From: Chaetorhynchus papuensis
Taxonomy: Eukaryota > Chordata > Aves > Passeriformes > Rhipiduridae
Direction of reading: 5' to 3'
NCBI GenBank assembly: GCA_013396525.1
Contig: VWYX01000391.1
Location: 186,001 to 250,000 of the forward strand
Length of the DNA: 64,000 nt
The notes under the pieces were generated by a model that saw only the letters and a list, made by a program, of their open reading frames with translations, searched no databases and was not told the DNA's origin. Made by a program: the position numbers and the translations under genes. This document shows, one piece after another, positions 37,126-49,669 of the stretch. Each line of letters opens with the position of its first letter. The stretch's first letter is position 1.

Positions 37126-39834
37126 CAATGCATAACTTACATGATCTCCAAAAATGATATTTTCATGCAGGAACTTAGGTCAGCTGAAAACTTATTCATG
37201 CAATTCCTGTTGAGACACGGTAGAATTCCAGTTGCCAAGCTGAAAAACCATAATTTTATGATTTCTACACTGTTGCTGTACTGCAAGAGCTTTATGTATA
37301 AATGAAAGTGCCGATACATCTGAGTATATAATAAACAGAAAATAAGCTGCCAACCCCACTCTTTTCAGAAGAACTAATCAAGTAGTACAAGGAAAATAAA
37401 TGTAAATAAAATATTGATTAAGAACTGAAAGGATTCTAATTATATTACCTTCAGAAATAATTTAATTTAACCTAAACAGACAACTGGGAGCAAATACTTT
37501 TCCTTAACATTTTTCAAATTGCTAATTAAAATTTCCAGGAGGATATTCAAGTTTAGTGCCTGGATTTTAAAGATAAATAATGTTTGTTTCATTTCATTAT
37601 GAATTTATCAAAGTTTATGTAGTGCCAGAATGTAATATTGCATGTACATTCTTTTAAAAACAATCAGATAACATGGATGCTCTATGTAACACACTGTGGG
37701 TATAAAGTAGTTTTTAATTAAGGAAATTTGAACACTGGAATGTGATTCTGGTTATGTCTATCACGTGTTCTCATATCGATTTATATCTACATTGTTTATG
37801 GAATTGTTGGGAGATAGCCGGTGCTTTGGTAAGATAAAAAGCTGTTACAGTGGAAGGGGACCCTTTGTGTGCTCATTCGCACTGAGAGGCAACTTTACTG
37901 TTTATTGGAAGAGAGATGAACCCAGTTCTTTATTCCCTGCCATAAAGACTTGATCCAAAGCTCAGGGAAGTAAGTGGGAATTACTGATCACTCTATAATT
38001 TTGTATAGAACTTGGCTTTCAAAGTTGTTTCCTACTTTACACCACATTTTTATTAGACTTCTGATTACTTACATACACTGCCAAGTGGAATGGGACTACA
38101 AGAATAAAGATGCACAATGTTTCAAAGATTTTTCTCTGAAGAAACTTTCACAGCTAGAAATTCTTCTTTATAATACTGAATTAAACTTCTTTCACCCTCT
38201 GTGCATGCAGAGGGGGAGAAAATTGTCAAATTAAAGCAGAAAGGGTGCTTCCTGAGCTTCCTGTCCAGACAATTGAGAGAAAATAGGAGAAGAATAAACA
38301 GACCTCCACTGATATCCCCTAACACCAGATTTAAGAGCAGTAGCAGGGTGGCATCTTTGTGCTAAAGCTGGGGAGGTGAAAAGATGAAGAACTTCCCTGA
38401 AAAAAATACCTGTGGCACAGAGGACTCGCATGCCTTTGGCCAGTGCTTCCACTGGCCATTATGAGCAGGCAGTCACAGAGCCTCTGACACACTATTTATA
38501 TGTATTTTGAAACTGTTTCCCTAAAAATTGTGCAATCTATGTGTATGCTGAAGGGTCAGTTTCCCTGTGCAGTCCCTGCAAATTCTGAAGGAGTTTCAAG
38601 CAACTTTTCAAACAACTTGACAAGTAGGTTTGGGGGTACCTTAAAAAGGGAAATTCAGAAAAATAGACAGAAACCCTATTAGAGCCCCCAACAACTTGCA
38701 GCACAGTTTTGTGTATTGTTAGATACAAAGCAAAGCAGTGCTGTCACTCCTGCAGTCTGTGAAAAGCTTTGGTCTGGGCTCACTTCCCTCGACACCAGGA
38801 ACACACATCTGAGGAAACCAGACTTCACAGCAGTGCTGCTTTTGCAACCCATACAATCCTCCACACACAGCACTTCTGTGAGAGCAAGCCTGAAAAACGA
38901 AACTCCTTTGCTTTGTGTGGGCACCAAAGATGCAAATCTGGTGGGTCAGAGTCTGAAGGCCATCTCCTCAGCTGCCTTTTCTACACCTTAATACTTCCTT
39001 CACGCTTTGAAGTGGCTGTACTTCAGATCCTCTGTGTACAGACAGAAAGTTCTCTCAGGATGAAAGGCAGTGAGAAACTAAGGATGGCAATGGTAATCCT
39101 AACGCTGGGACAAACAAGGGAATAAGAGTAGATGCAGCAATATTTCCCATTAATCATTCCAGCAGGTTACACCTACAATGTGCACAAAGGCACGAGTGTC
39201 CAAGGACTGCGGAGGCAGGCAGAGCTCACTGGATTTTGTGTGTCCAGTGCACAGGAGGCTGCAACACCAGCAAAGAAGATAGTGAAACATGAAGTGTAAG
39301 CTAAAGGGAGTGTTTGAACCGCTCTGTGTCCCATGATGTACAGAGAGGCAGAGCTGACATTTACAAATGCAAGTTATATATCTGCTGTTTCCATTTCTTG
39401 ACCCTGTCTGTAAAGCCACCTTTTCCCCGTCTAGCACAGAGGAAGAAGAGGCAGGACACTGACAGGTGACTGCACTGGCCTTTCTTTGGTGGGCTCCAGT
39501 CTACTCTATTAGCCTTTGCCTACCTCCTCCATCTAAGCTTTAAATATATAAAGCCAGGATTCATAATAATATAAAGATATTTCTCACTCTTCTTTATGTG
39601 GAGTTTCATTAAGAAAGTTTTATTTCTGTAAGTCATTTCCATTAATGCAAAATGAATATTGCTGCAAACGGATCTTTGTCCAATTCAATACCTTGCTTTC
39701 AATTAAATCCAAAGCCAGTTGGACACGTAAATGTTTCCTTTGATCTGGACAACAGTGATATAATTTCCACTCTGACATTAAAAGTTACTTGGTAATTTAC
39801 AACCTTTTCCCCCAAAATATTTCTCTTTCTTCAC
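37126..39834. other. Non-coding; possible conserved block near 39600
   Basis: No gene supported. Overlapping 91- and 118-codon plus-strand frames at 38716-39125 are in different registers of the same DNA and share no recognised domain. The AT-rich block at 39600-39800 has homeodomain- and POU-like words and is discussed as a finding. Confidence 0.6.
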
Positions 39835-39945
39835 TATAAGAACAGGAAAATTATGCTCTATCAGGTGTTGTGAGGATGAATAAATCTGAAATGTGAGATG
39901 TTTTGTCAGACAGATGGTGACTGCCGTAAATGAAGACTGGAATAC
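39835..39945 (+). mobile_element. MIR/L2-like ancient SINE tail
   Basis: The segment follows the 3' part of amniote MIR/core-SINE-type repeats: ACAGGAAAATTATGCTC in the place of the 'TGTAAAATGGGGATAAT' motif, then TCAGGTGTTGTGAGGATGAA for 'CACAGGGTTGTTGTGAGGAT', then GAGATGTTTTGTCAGACAGA and TGACTGCCGTAAATGAAG for the 'TTTGAGATCCTCAGATGGAAGGTGCT' end. The order and spacing agree. Heavily mutated and non-coding. Confidence 0.55.
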
Positions 39946-42900
39946 TTCAAGGAGTGCTCAGCAGTAAAGGATAAAATGCCATTCCCTTTTTGCCCTTTGA
40001 ACCCGATCAACTACAGCATGAAGAACATTCATAGGGGCTTGAAATATTATTCCTTACTCAAACAAAAGAACTTCAGACATGACTGTCATACCCCCAGGGA
40101 CAACCTACAGCTAACACAGTCATACAGGTGAATTTTGATCTGTCTGAATGGGAAGCAAAAGTGATCTGAATATTGGTATATTTTACTCTAAAGCAAGTGT
40201 GTTAGGGATCAAAAATGTGCCTCCAAGGGACAACAAAATAAACCCCCCTCATTTTTATCAGTCAGAGTGCAAGGTTCATGGAACATCATTTATAAAAACA
40301 CCCCAATGTATTTATCAGTCTATTCCATTTGCTCTGTAATTTTGAATAAATCTCATTTCTTATTAAGTTCCTGAATCTGTACCTCCATTAAGAGAGGATG
40401 ATGAATATGTATGTTTGCAATTTCCTTTGAAATCTGCACAGAAAGCAGGAGTGAACCCTAAATTCAGATAAATCACTGCAAAGACCCAGTGGCTGACAAG
40501 TATGTCTTGCCTGAATGTGCCCAGTTGCTTGCACATGTGTCTACTCATTCCTGTGCTTGACAAGGAATCATCTTAACAGCACAGAGACAGCAGCCTTTAA
40601 ACTGTGACCCAGATGTGGGGTTTCCGTGGAGGCATTTAATTTCAAGAGCTTCTTTTTAAGGTGAAGAGAGCATGGATGCTAAAAGAAAAAAGAGGAAAAA
40701 AAACGTGGACGACATCAGTGGGGGAATATATATCCTATATTCCCTGACGTTTGTCATAAGGTTTCAGTTCTTTACTGTGAGCTGGATGAATTCCACAAAG
40801 AAAGTTGGATGAATCCTACAGGCCAGACTTTTTTGTTAAAAACATTTCTCTCCACCACATCTGCTGTTTGGCTGTTTTCTCTCTAAAAGTAGCTTAATGA
40901 CAGATTTAGTTGTGTCAAAATGAAAAAAGCAAATCAGACTCATGAGGGGAAGCACAATAAACACTCAGGTGAGGGTTTTATCCAAACCTTGCCTTTTTCT
41001 GTGCGAAGAGTGCTTTATCTTTTCTCTTTCTCAGCTCAGCCATACTGCTGAGGTGGCTTAAGCATAGGAAGAGACATTGCTATCCAGTAGCCACCTAGAC
41101 ACAAACTCCCCACCTTCATTCCCAATTCAGAGCGAAGGAGGCAAAATGTATCCAGCATTTACACCTTTTTAACTGGGCCTGGGAGAAGTACAGCTGCCAG
41201 GTGTGTGCCTGGAAATACTAGCAGCAGGAAATACCTTTTGTAGCTGAGCAAGTCTTGAGAAAATTCTCCTGTTTCCTGCTGCACAGGTAAGGTGATAGGT
41301 AGGCACCCACGAGCGAGGTATTTGCATACTGTTACACTGAACAGAGGATATTTTCCCCTCAGAACAAAGAACCATGCAGGAATACAAATCTATATACTCA
41401 TTAATTATGTCACCCAGTGAGTGAGCTGACTGGATTAAATATAGAGAAAATATTAATCACACTTTCCCTATTAGCATGAGGTAATGCTTGCCTTTTTCAT
41501 GTAACCCTTCAGAGTGAGAGGTGGGAGGAGACGACTCTATGGTGTCGTGGGATTGTCTGCGAGCTGGAGCGATACTGGGTAGAGGGAGTGGTTGTGGGAT
41601 AGTCACTGGGAACTTGTGATGGTAAATATTTAGCTTAGCACGTTCCTGCAGTGTCTGCAAAATCCTGAGGATGGGATCTGTGTGGAGATGACCTTGAATT
41701 TAACTAAAACTACACTGATTGAAAGAGACGTGGTAAAGTGGGCAGGAAGGATACAGATGTCACCAGGCCCTCTTGCCTGAAGCAATAATTGCTGAGGGCT
41801 TTGGAGACCAGAAAGATGCTGAAGATGCTGGGGCTGAAGAGTGCAGTGGATTCAATGGTGAGACCAGGGTGTGGTAACAAAGGAAAGTACCAGGGCATGA
41901 TATCGGTGTTGATGGTGCTGGGATGATACTGGGGAGAAGAGAAAGGCAGGCAGTTCCTGGGCAGATGGGATTGCAGGCATGTGAAACCTGGTGTAACCCA
42001 CATGGCTGCTGATGTTCTCTCTCTTACAGCACAGCAGTGATGATGAAATTATCTCTGGGTCAGAAAAAATGGGTGAAAGGAGCATAATCCTTGTGCTTGT
42101 ACTGATGCTGTCACAGGGGAGACAGGAGGAACACTGGGCCGAGTCTGCTGCTCCTTCCAGTAAAGAAGGTTCAGAATTCAGGATGGACTGTGGATGACCA
42201 GTCTGCAGCCACAATTTAGCTGAAATATGCTTTCACTTTTACCGTAGTGTCCCAGTAGTGTGCCCTGAGAAGCGTATAGCCTCAGGTGTTTGTCCTCCTG
42301 TGCCTTGGGTCTGTGATTAATATTTACTAGTAGGTCTTGGCAGGTCTTTGTAGGTTAGTAGGTAGATTAGTAAATTACTTTGTAGATTAGTAGGTAGACA
42401 TTACTTATTAGTAGGTCATTATGCTGGTTAATAATAATGCATAATTGTGGCTACCTGTTGAAAACCGGACTGATATTTTCTAATTGCTTAATGTAACAGA
42501 AACTACACCTAGGCACAAAAAATGCTCATGAATGAGCAGATTATCAGAACAATGTTTTAAAAAAATATACAGAGCCTACTCTCAAACAAAATATGGATCA
42601 TAGAAAACTAGAGTTTATTCTGACACTATTTCTGAACCCAAAACCCACTGATATTCTGTGAATAAATTATTCACAAATTATCCACCTGGTCCTGGCAGGA
42701 TGGATTTGGTCATTGCTTTGCCATCTCAACTGTTTGTGCTTTCCCTTCTGCTGGTGAATTTCAGCTGGCACTACAGCAGGTTCTGAGATTTTCATCTTCG
42801 TGCAGCACCTCATGGTCTGATTTCCACTGATGCCGTTGGACGGGTGAGGGGCAGAGGGGTTTCTCAAGCAAGAATTCTACCTGGGTTCACAGAGTCAAAC

Positions 42901-45080
42901 TCATGTCTGTCAGTGCCCTTCTGCTCTGCACAACTCCTGTACTCCTGTAGCAACTAGGAACCCTTCCAAATGTTTCTGTAGTTAGATACCTCTGCTGTGT
43001 CTTCCTCAAGATGGAAGATTCATAGCCAGGCAGAAAAACTCCTCCTATGTGAGCTAAAGAGGGTGAAATATGATCTTCAAATGCATGAAGGCCAACCTAG
43101 ATCCTTTGTTACTGGGACCTGTTTTTCTTCTATATGACATCAAAAAGAATGTCCTTCCTTCTTTTTTTCTTTAATTTTTTGGGCTTTTAACTGGACTGCT
43201 TACCACCCTACAGTGTGTACAGTTGTTAAATTTTGTCATTAAATTTTCTCTATGCTCTTATCACTGTATTCTATACTCAACAACTGCCAGCAAAGTGTGT
43301 GAGATAAGAAATTGACTGAAAAAAAAAACAGCACAAAAGAGAGATACAGTATTTATAAAATAAGGGAGTATATCAGGCAGATCTAGTACTACGAAAACTT
43401 GCATAAGAATCACCTTCTGAGTATTCACACCCTCTTGGATGAGGGTCACTGAAGCAATTTTAGCTGTCGCATTTCACACTAGAGCATTATAATGGAACTG
43501 AATTCCCCACTTATGGCTGAATTATGAAACAATAGAATTATATTCTATGAGGATTATTTGTATGCAGCATCTGTGTTACTAAAATTCTTACTTGCCAAGA
43601 GCTTTTAATGTTTTCTAATTAATCTTTGTCTTCTATGTTTGTAAGAGTTGTTACAATCCAAGCTATTCAAATTACTTGGAAAACCTTGAGACCAGTGAAG
43701 ACCATCAAATTAATTTCATCTTTTATTCTTGCTCCTGTGAGGTTACTATGATATCATAATCTAATGATGAGTCCCCCAAACATGAATTTTCTTTATCCAA
43801 CAAAAATCAACTCTAGTGCTACCTTATGTACATTGTATTTAGGGTATTAACAGCCCTGCTGCTCTTGTTACAGAAACATTTCTCAATGTTAAAATCTGAA
43901 ACCCTGGCTAGACAAGAAAAGTAAATCAAATGTTGGAATAAGAACCTGATTCAAGGTTTTTGGAAGATCACAGAAAACCTTTCAGGGATTTCAGATGGTT
44001 CAGCGCGCAGTTTCAGAGTCCTGTCAGAGAAGAGTGGTCGACACTAAATGATGTTTGTTTGTGCCACCAATGGAACAGATCAGGCACAAAGAAATGATTA
44101 AACTTCTTTTTTTTATACTTAAAATCACATTAATCTTCCATTGATTTTTTGTTCTCTTTTTGTTATACCAAAGCAAATCATGCTGAGGAAGCCCACGCAC
44201 ATAATTAATATCTTCTACAACACATCAGTGGTTAATATTTTAAATTAATTGTAATCAGGTAATCTCCCTAATTTCTGTGTCTGGTTGTCATGGAACATGG
44301 AAGCATGAACATCTCCTTTTTGCTGAAAAAAAGTATCCTGGCACAAAGAAGGCCAAGCTGGGTGATTTGCTTGGCAGAACAGACTGACATTAACAGTGAG
44401 TGTTAATTGCTGAAATGAAGGTTATAGAAGCCTTTTAGAATATTTCAGAACTGCCTACTATCTGAATAATTAATTGAAAAAGTCAGCTGGTTGGAAAAAT
44501 ATATCTAACTTGCTTCTCTGACATAAAACCACACAAAAAAGACAAATTAAAATATTCAAAATATCATCATAGCTTAGTGTAATCTGCAAAAACAGGGATG
44601 TTATGTGGTCTTGTGAGGCCCTGACTGCAGCATAATTGAAATCTGATTATTCTGAAATAGGACACAGCAGCCTATTTGATAGTATTAATTAAAGGAAAAC
44701 CTCTGGTGTAAAGGGGCAATTTTGAGTTCTTTCAACACATCTGAGAAGCTCAATAATCACAACTTCAACACATTCTGGAGAGTTTAATTGTGCTGGCAGG
44801 ACACAGATAGACTTTTGATATATTTCTCTCTGCAGAGGGCCCAGACATTCACTCTGAAGTCCAGACTAGCCTGCACACAGATCCAGAGTCGGTGACTTGT
44901 CCCTCCTGTCTAGAATGTACAAGCACAGAGCTCAGAAATCAAGTCCTCAATGCTGGCTCCTATGAGTGGGCACTTTGTGAGAACAAATATAATATTTGTT
45001 AGTATGTAAGTTGCAATTTTGAATCTCTCCAATGCAGAAAAGTGCACATGGGCTCGTGGCAAAAGTATAAAACAAACCTG
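39946..45080. other. Non-coding unique DNA
   Basis: No gene recognised. The 120-codon minus-strand frame at 41852-42214 overlaps a 97-codon frame in another register of the same strand and a 61-codon frame on the other, and lacks domains. A TTAGTAGGT-type mini-repeat lies at 42325. Nothing else recognised. Confidence 0.65.
42325..42418. repeat. Irregular TTAGTAGGT mini-repeat
   Basis: About five copies of a word close to TTAGTAGGT(AGA) occur at roughly 42326, 42355, 42367, 42387 and 42408, with spacers of 12 to 29 bases. One copy is decayed to TTAGTAAAT. An old, disordered minisatellite. Confidence 0.75.
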
Positions 45081-46962
45081 TTAATTGGGAATGATAAAAA
45101 AAGCAAACAAATGCTCTAAATGCTTAACTTGGGTGGAAATGCCAATGCACAAAGGTTGACTATGCCCCACTTCAGTGACGCAGCCATGAAAAAGACATCT
45201 GTGGTAGTAATTAACAGAAAATATTGATGGCCATGGCATAATGGCCTGGAGAAGGGAAAGCTTATGAACCAGACTGACCTGAAAGGAGATAAATAGATAA
45301 GTCTGCCTTGATACTTCAGCTTGGAATAGGAGAGTTCTTAAAGAGGAGCTTCTGATTATGTCCACTTCCCATTCTGTGGCAAACTGGATTCCTTTCAAAT
45401 TAAACCAGGATATGTGTTCCGGAATGCACCAGTGCACTCCAGTTACTGATGGGTATTCAGTCCACAGGCCCAGCCTATAATCACACAAATTCCAACACAA
45501 GTGTGCTGCTGAGTCCTTAGCACCATCACCACTGGCATAGGCCCAGCAAGGAAAGGCTTTTGAAGCTGTTAGAGCCTTGTGGAGTTGGCTGGTAGACTTA
45601 AAATATTCCAACCGCTTTGGACCATGAGTACTGGGCTCAGGCCCCTTTCTGAATTTTATATTCAGTGATCACTTCAGTACCCACCCACAAAATGCCAAAT
45701 GAACCCTCGACTTTCAAAAGCAAAAGAAGGAAAATCCAGAGCAGAAAAAAGACATTACTTAACTGACTTAAATAAGTGAGCTGGAACTAAGACCATTAGG
45801 GATGGTTTAGCTCCAGGCAGGAGACTTAACATTCTAAACCACTCCAGGTTTGTGACTGTGGGCAGGGCTCTTTTTCTTTTTTTTTTTCCCTCATCTTTTA
45901 GAGTAGCGCATTTCCAGATCTTTTTCCACAGTCAGCTGACTTTTCAATAACTTTGTTGTTCTGATTTTCCAACTGGGCTTCACAACAACTTTTAATCAAT
46001 CAGATTAATTAGAAAAATTAATGAACCTGAATTGTAATAATATTTAACCAAGATCTATGAGTACAGTGCTCCCCAGTCTTAAATGGTTGTCTCATGCAAA
46101 CATCACAGTCCACTGAATATCATTTAATTATCAACTACAGACAGTAGAAGTTTGTTAGCTTTGTTAATCAAGCACACCAAGCACATATCAAAATCTCTTT
46201 CTAATGAACAAAACAAAAGAATCTCCTGACTGGAGTCAGTCTGTAACTATCACATAGACTGAAGCATTAAGCTTCAAAATATAGAGATGGTTGGCAATTT
46301 GAACCTTCCGTGCTATCACACAAGTAACATCCAATTACTGCCTCTTTCAAAATGCTAAATTAATATCTACCCAAGTTTTAGAAATACTGGGGAACATGAC
46401 TTACAGAAATTTGAATTCCAATATGTGGCATACACACAGTAGCTAAAATCCTTATATGTACAGGTGTATTTATAGATGTCGGGAGGAAGAAAAAGGACTC
46501 CCCTCTCTGGCAGATGAAGTGCACTTTGGTGAGAAAAAAGCATATCTGCAGTCTTGTAGATTTTTGATACATATAATGCCTTTAGAGTAACCATTTGATT
46601 AAAATCTTTTGAAGTCTACCTGGGATAATTAGAAGTATTTTAAAATTATTTATGGATCACAGAAAATAATTCGGTGGAGGCATAACCAAACCCCAGGCTG
46701 GAGCTGCTCCTGGGCTCAGATTCCAGCACTCCTGTGCAATAGCTTCATTTGAAGGCCACAGTTTCCATAACAATGGCATTTGGAGAAGCCTAATTTACAC
46801 ATTGCCACTGTGACACATTGTGTTATTCCTTGGAACACCAGGGTGCATTGCTCATGTCACATTACATTTGTGACACAATTAAAGTCACTGGCTGAGTCTG
46901 ACACAGTTTTATATGATTGTCACACAGTAGATTGTGTACTGAATGATCTAAAAAGGGATAAG

Positions 46963-46975
46963 AAAAAAAAAAAAA
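46963..46975. repeat. A13 homopolymer
   Basis: Thirteen consecutive A residues with no retroposed body recognised upstream. Confidence 0.9.
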
Positions 46976-48877
46976 GTCCCAAAGCTGGCCTGGGCCTGGG
47001 AGTGAAATAGGTGTCAAAAGTTAACCTTGTAACTATGATATGTACATGTATATTGTATATATGTCAACAGACATTAAAAAAAATATTCATGGCTGAGCAT
47101 AGGGCTTGTTACAAGGAGGGTTTTTAAGTCTTGCTCATTTTCCTCTTGTACCCTCACAGTACACATTCCTTGGAGCCCCTTAAAGACACAAATTAACAAA
47201 CAACCAAGCGTAATTTGACAGGATAAAGAAAGAGAATTACCATTAAATATCAGACAAAAATGCCAATCCCATGGTAAAGTAACCTGTGGCAATACATCCC
47301 CAACAAAATAATGGGAGCCTGCTGTTCACGGCATTTGAAGTCATACTGGCCACAATATGATATTTGCACACTGTCAAATTTAAAACCTCTGTTGTACTGT
47401 AGTGCATTTTGGAGGAGAGATCCCTATGCAGTTAACATTCCCCAAGGAATGAATCAGAGCATCTCTGCAGAAGCATATTCTAAACAATGTTTACCCAGGG
47501 AAGCAAAAGTCCATATTTTATTCACTTTGGTTATATGCCTTAAAAAACCTGGTATGAATGTCATGAACACCAGAAAATTATCTATTAAGAAAATCTCTTC
47601 TCATTTAGAATGATTTTTTTAAGTCACCTTCTTAGATGCAAAACTTTTTACCAAATCTTAATGCAAAATTCTCTGCGGCAGTATGATTCCAAGGTCAAAT
47701 ACAATAAGGATTTTAGGAATAGTGCCTAATTAACAATTACTAATACCTAATTAATAATTATGACAGTGGCAAGGATAGCTTTGATCCAGCCAGAGAGCTG
47801 AATAGTTCCTTTGACGAAAACCAGAAACTATCACAGTGTTTTATGGAACATGTGATTTAGATGGAGAAGTTGTTATCTGGCATATAACAAACTTCTGAAA
47901 TTTAATCCTTGCTCAGCTGAAACTGTTCAGAATTTGACATTGATGTCAGCACAATAGAAATTTTGCTTCTAATGCATATGTGACAAAGGAATCTCTTTTT
48001 CCTTTGCAAAATCTCTTTTTCTGTAAAAAAATAAACTAAAGCAGAGATTTTGCCGGTTTTTACTTTACAGATATACTTCACACCATTTCTGTCATACTGT
48101 AGTCAACTGAAAGAATATCCACATTTTCACAGGGGACAAACTTAAAAAGACCAAGTCACTGAGATTTTTTTGGGCATTGTTAGGACTATTTAGAACATTT
48201 TTGTTGCTCCTTCTGTAATACAGGGATAAATACATGAAGATGTTATGCTACTACTTGGTCTTAAAACAGCACTAATAGTTAAGTTTTGATAATGAGGAAG
48301 TCAAGGTTTAAGAGTGCTGGCTGACAAAAATGTCTAATTAAAAATGAGCAACTGATCCCTTTGGAGACCAACACGAAACATTTAATTTATGCATTTCAAA
48401 CCTATGAAGAGTAAAATTCTTCAAGGTAAATATAATCAAAGGAAGTTGAGGATTTGAACAGAAGTTTCATCCTACTGATGCTGAACCAAACTTGAAACCG
48501 TACTTTAGCTCCCTTTTCTGTATGAGAACTGCATTTTATAGCCATTTATTTCTGCTGAAATAGATACCACTGCGTGCTTTGCGAGAAATTAACTTTCATG
48601 TATTTTATGGTGTTTGTATTGTGGGACTGACCAGAAAGAGACCCGTCCTAGAAGTTGGTTTAATTCATCAAGTTGATTGAAATAAGAGTAGTGATGTGTG
48701 TACATCCACATACTGCTTGTGCTCTGTATACCTTGAAATTGTCCCAGGCACACCCCTGGCTGCTTGCAGAGGTTATCTTTGGTTCCCCTCCCCATGAGTC
48801 CAGCGTGGCCATCCCTGAGATAGTGCTAAGCCAGGCCAGTTCCGTGCAAACAGCACGGTCCCACACAGATGGGCCAG

Positions 48878-48952
48878 TTGGAGGCAATAAATCTTCTCTG
48901 CTCAGGAAAAAGTATTGGAAGGAATTCAAATATTGGAGGCAATAGATCTTCT
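48878..48952. repeat. Direct repeat, 55-base spacing
   Basis: TTGGAGGCAATAAATCTTCT (48878) recurs as TTGGAGGCAATAGATCTTCT (48933) with a single mismatch. A third partial copy, TTGGAAGGAATTCAAA, lies between at about 48915. This suggests a small segmental duplication. Confidence 0.85.
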
Positions 48953-49637
48953 TGCACTCAAACTGTACTTGAGCTAATAACTATGGACAGAGTTTAGTAG
49001 ATTGGAGAGAGTGGCTGGAGAAAGGTAATCTGCTTCAGGAAAAAATATGGATGAGTGAAGCACGGATGCAAGAGTGGGTGAGAGCCTCTGCATTACATTC
49101 CCCAGAACTGCCTGCTCCAGAGGACACTGCACAAGGACCACCTGCATCTGTACACTTGATATTCAGCCTCTAAAATCAATGCTTAAATTCAACTCCACAG
49201 GGAAATCATGGGTGACGCAGGGATCTCATGAGAATTACTGAGTTTGGCAAAGTTTAGCAATGGTAACCAGTTTTACAACGCTTCCATTTTTAGATATAAC
49301 ACTTGCCAGGTAATCCCAAACTGTAAAACTCAAGTTGTATAACAGAGATTAAGCAATATGGAAAATAAGGTAGGTACTCAGCTCATGTCTTGCCAGTATT
49401 GCAGTTGTTGGAGGTAGCAGGTTGTAGGATCAGCTATTTGGCCTCTCCCTTTTTTTAAGGTAGCAAAAATATGCTGTCACATTAGAAATGATGAATCAGC
49501 TGATTATAACTGATCAAATAGTAAGCAAAATTAATCATATTTTTTATTAAAACAGTGTGCTTCCAACACAGGCCTTTGTTTTTAAAAGGATCTCAATCAA
49601 TGTTATTCTTTTGAATGAGTTTCAAAGAGCAAATGCT

Positions 49638-49669
49638 GTTACTACTCTTTTTTGTTACTACTCTTTTTT
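49638..49669. repeat. Exact 16-base tandem duplication
   Basis: GTTACTACTCTTTTTT is present twice with no gap or mismatch. Absence of divergence implies a recent slip or an assembly artefact. Confidence 0.95.

Noticed and set aside
41852..42214. 120-codon minus-strand frame
   Set aside because: Overlaps a second frame in another register, has no domain and starts in ordinary sequence.
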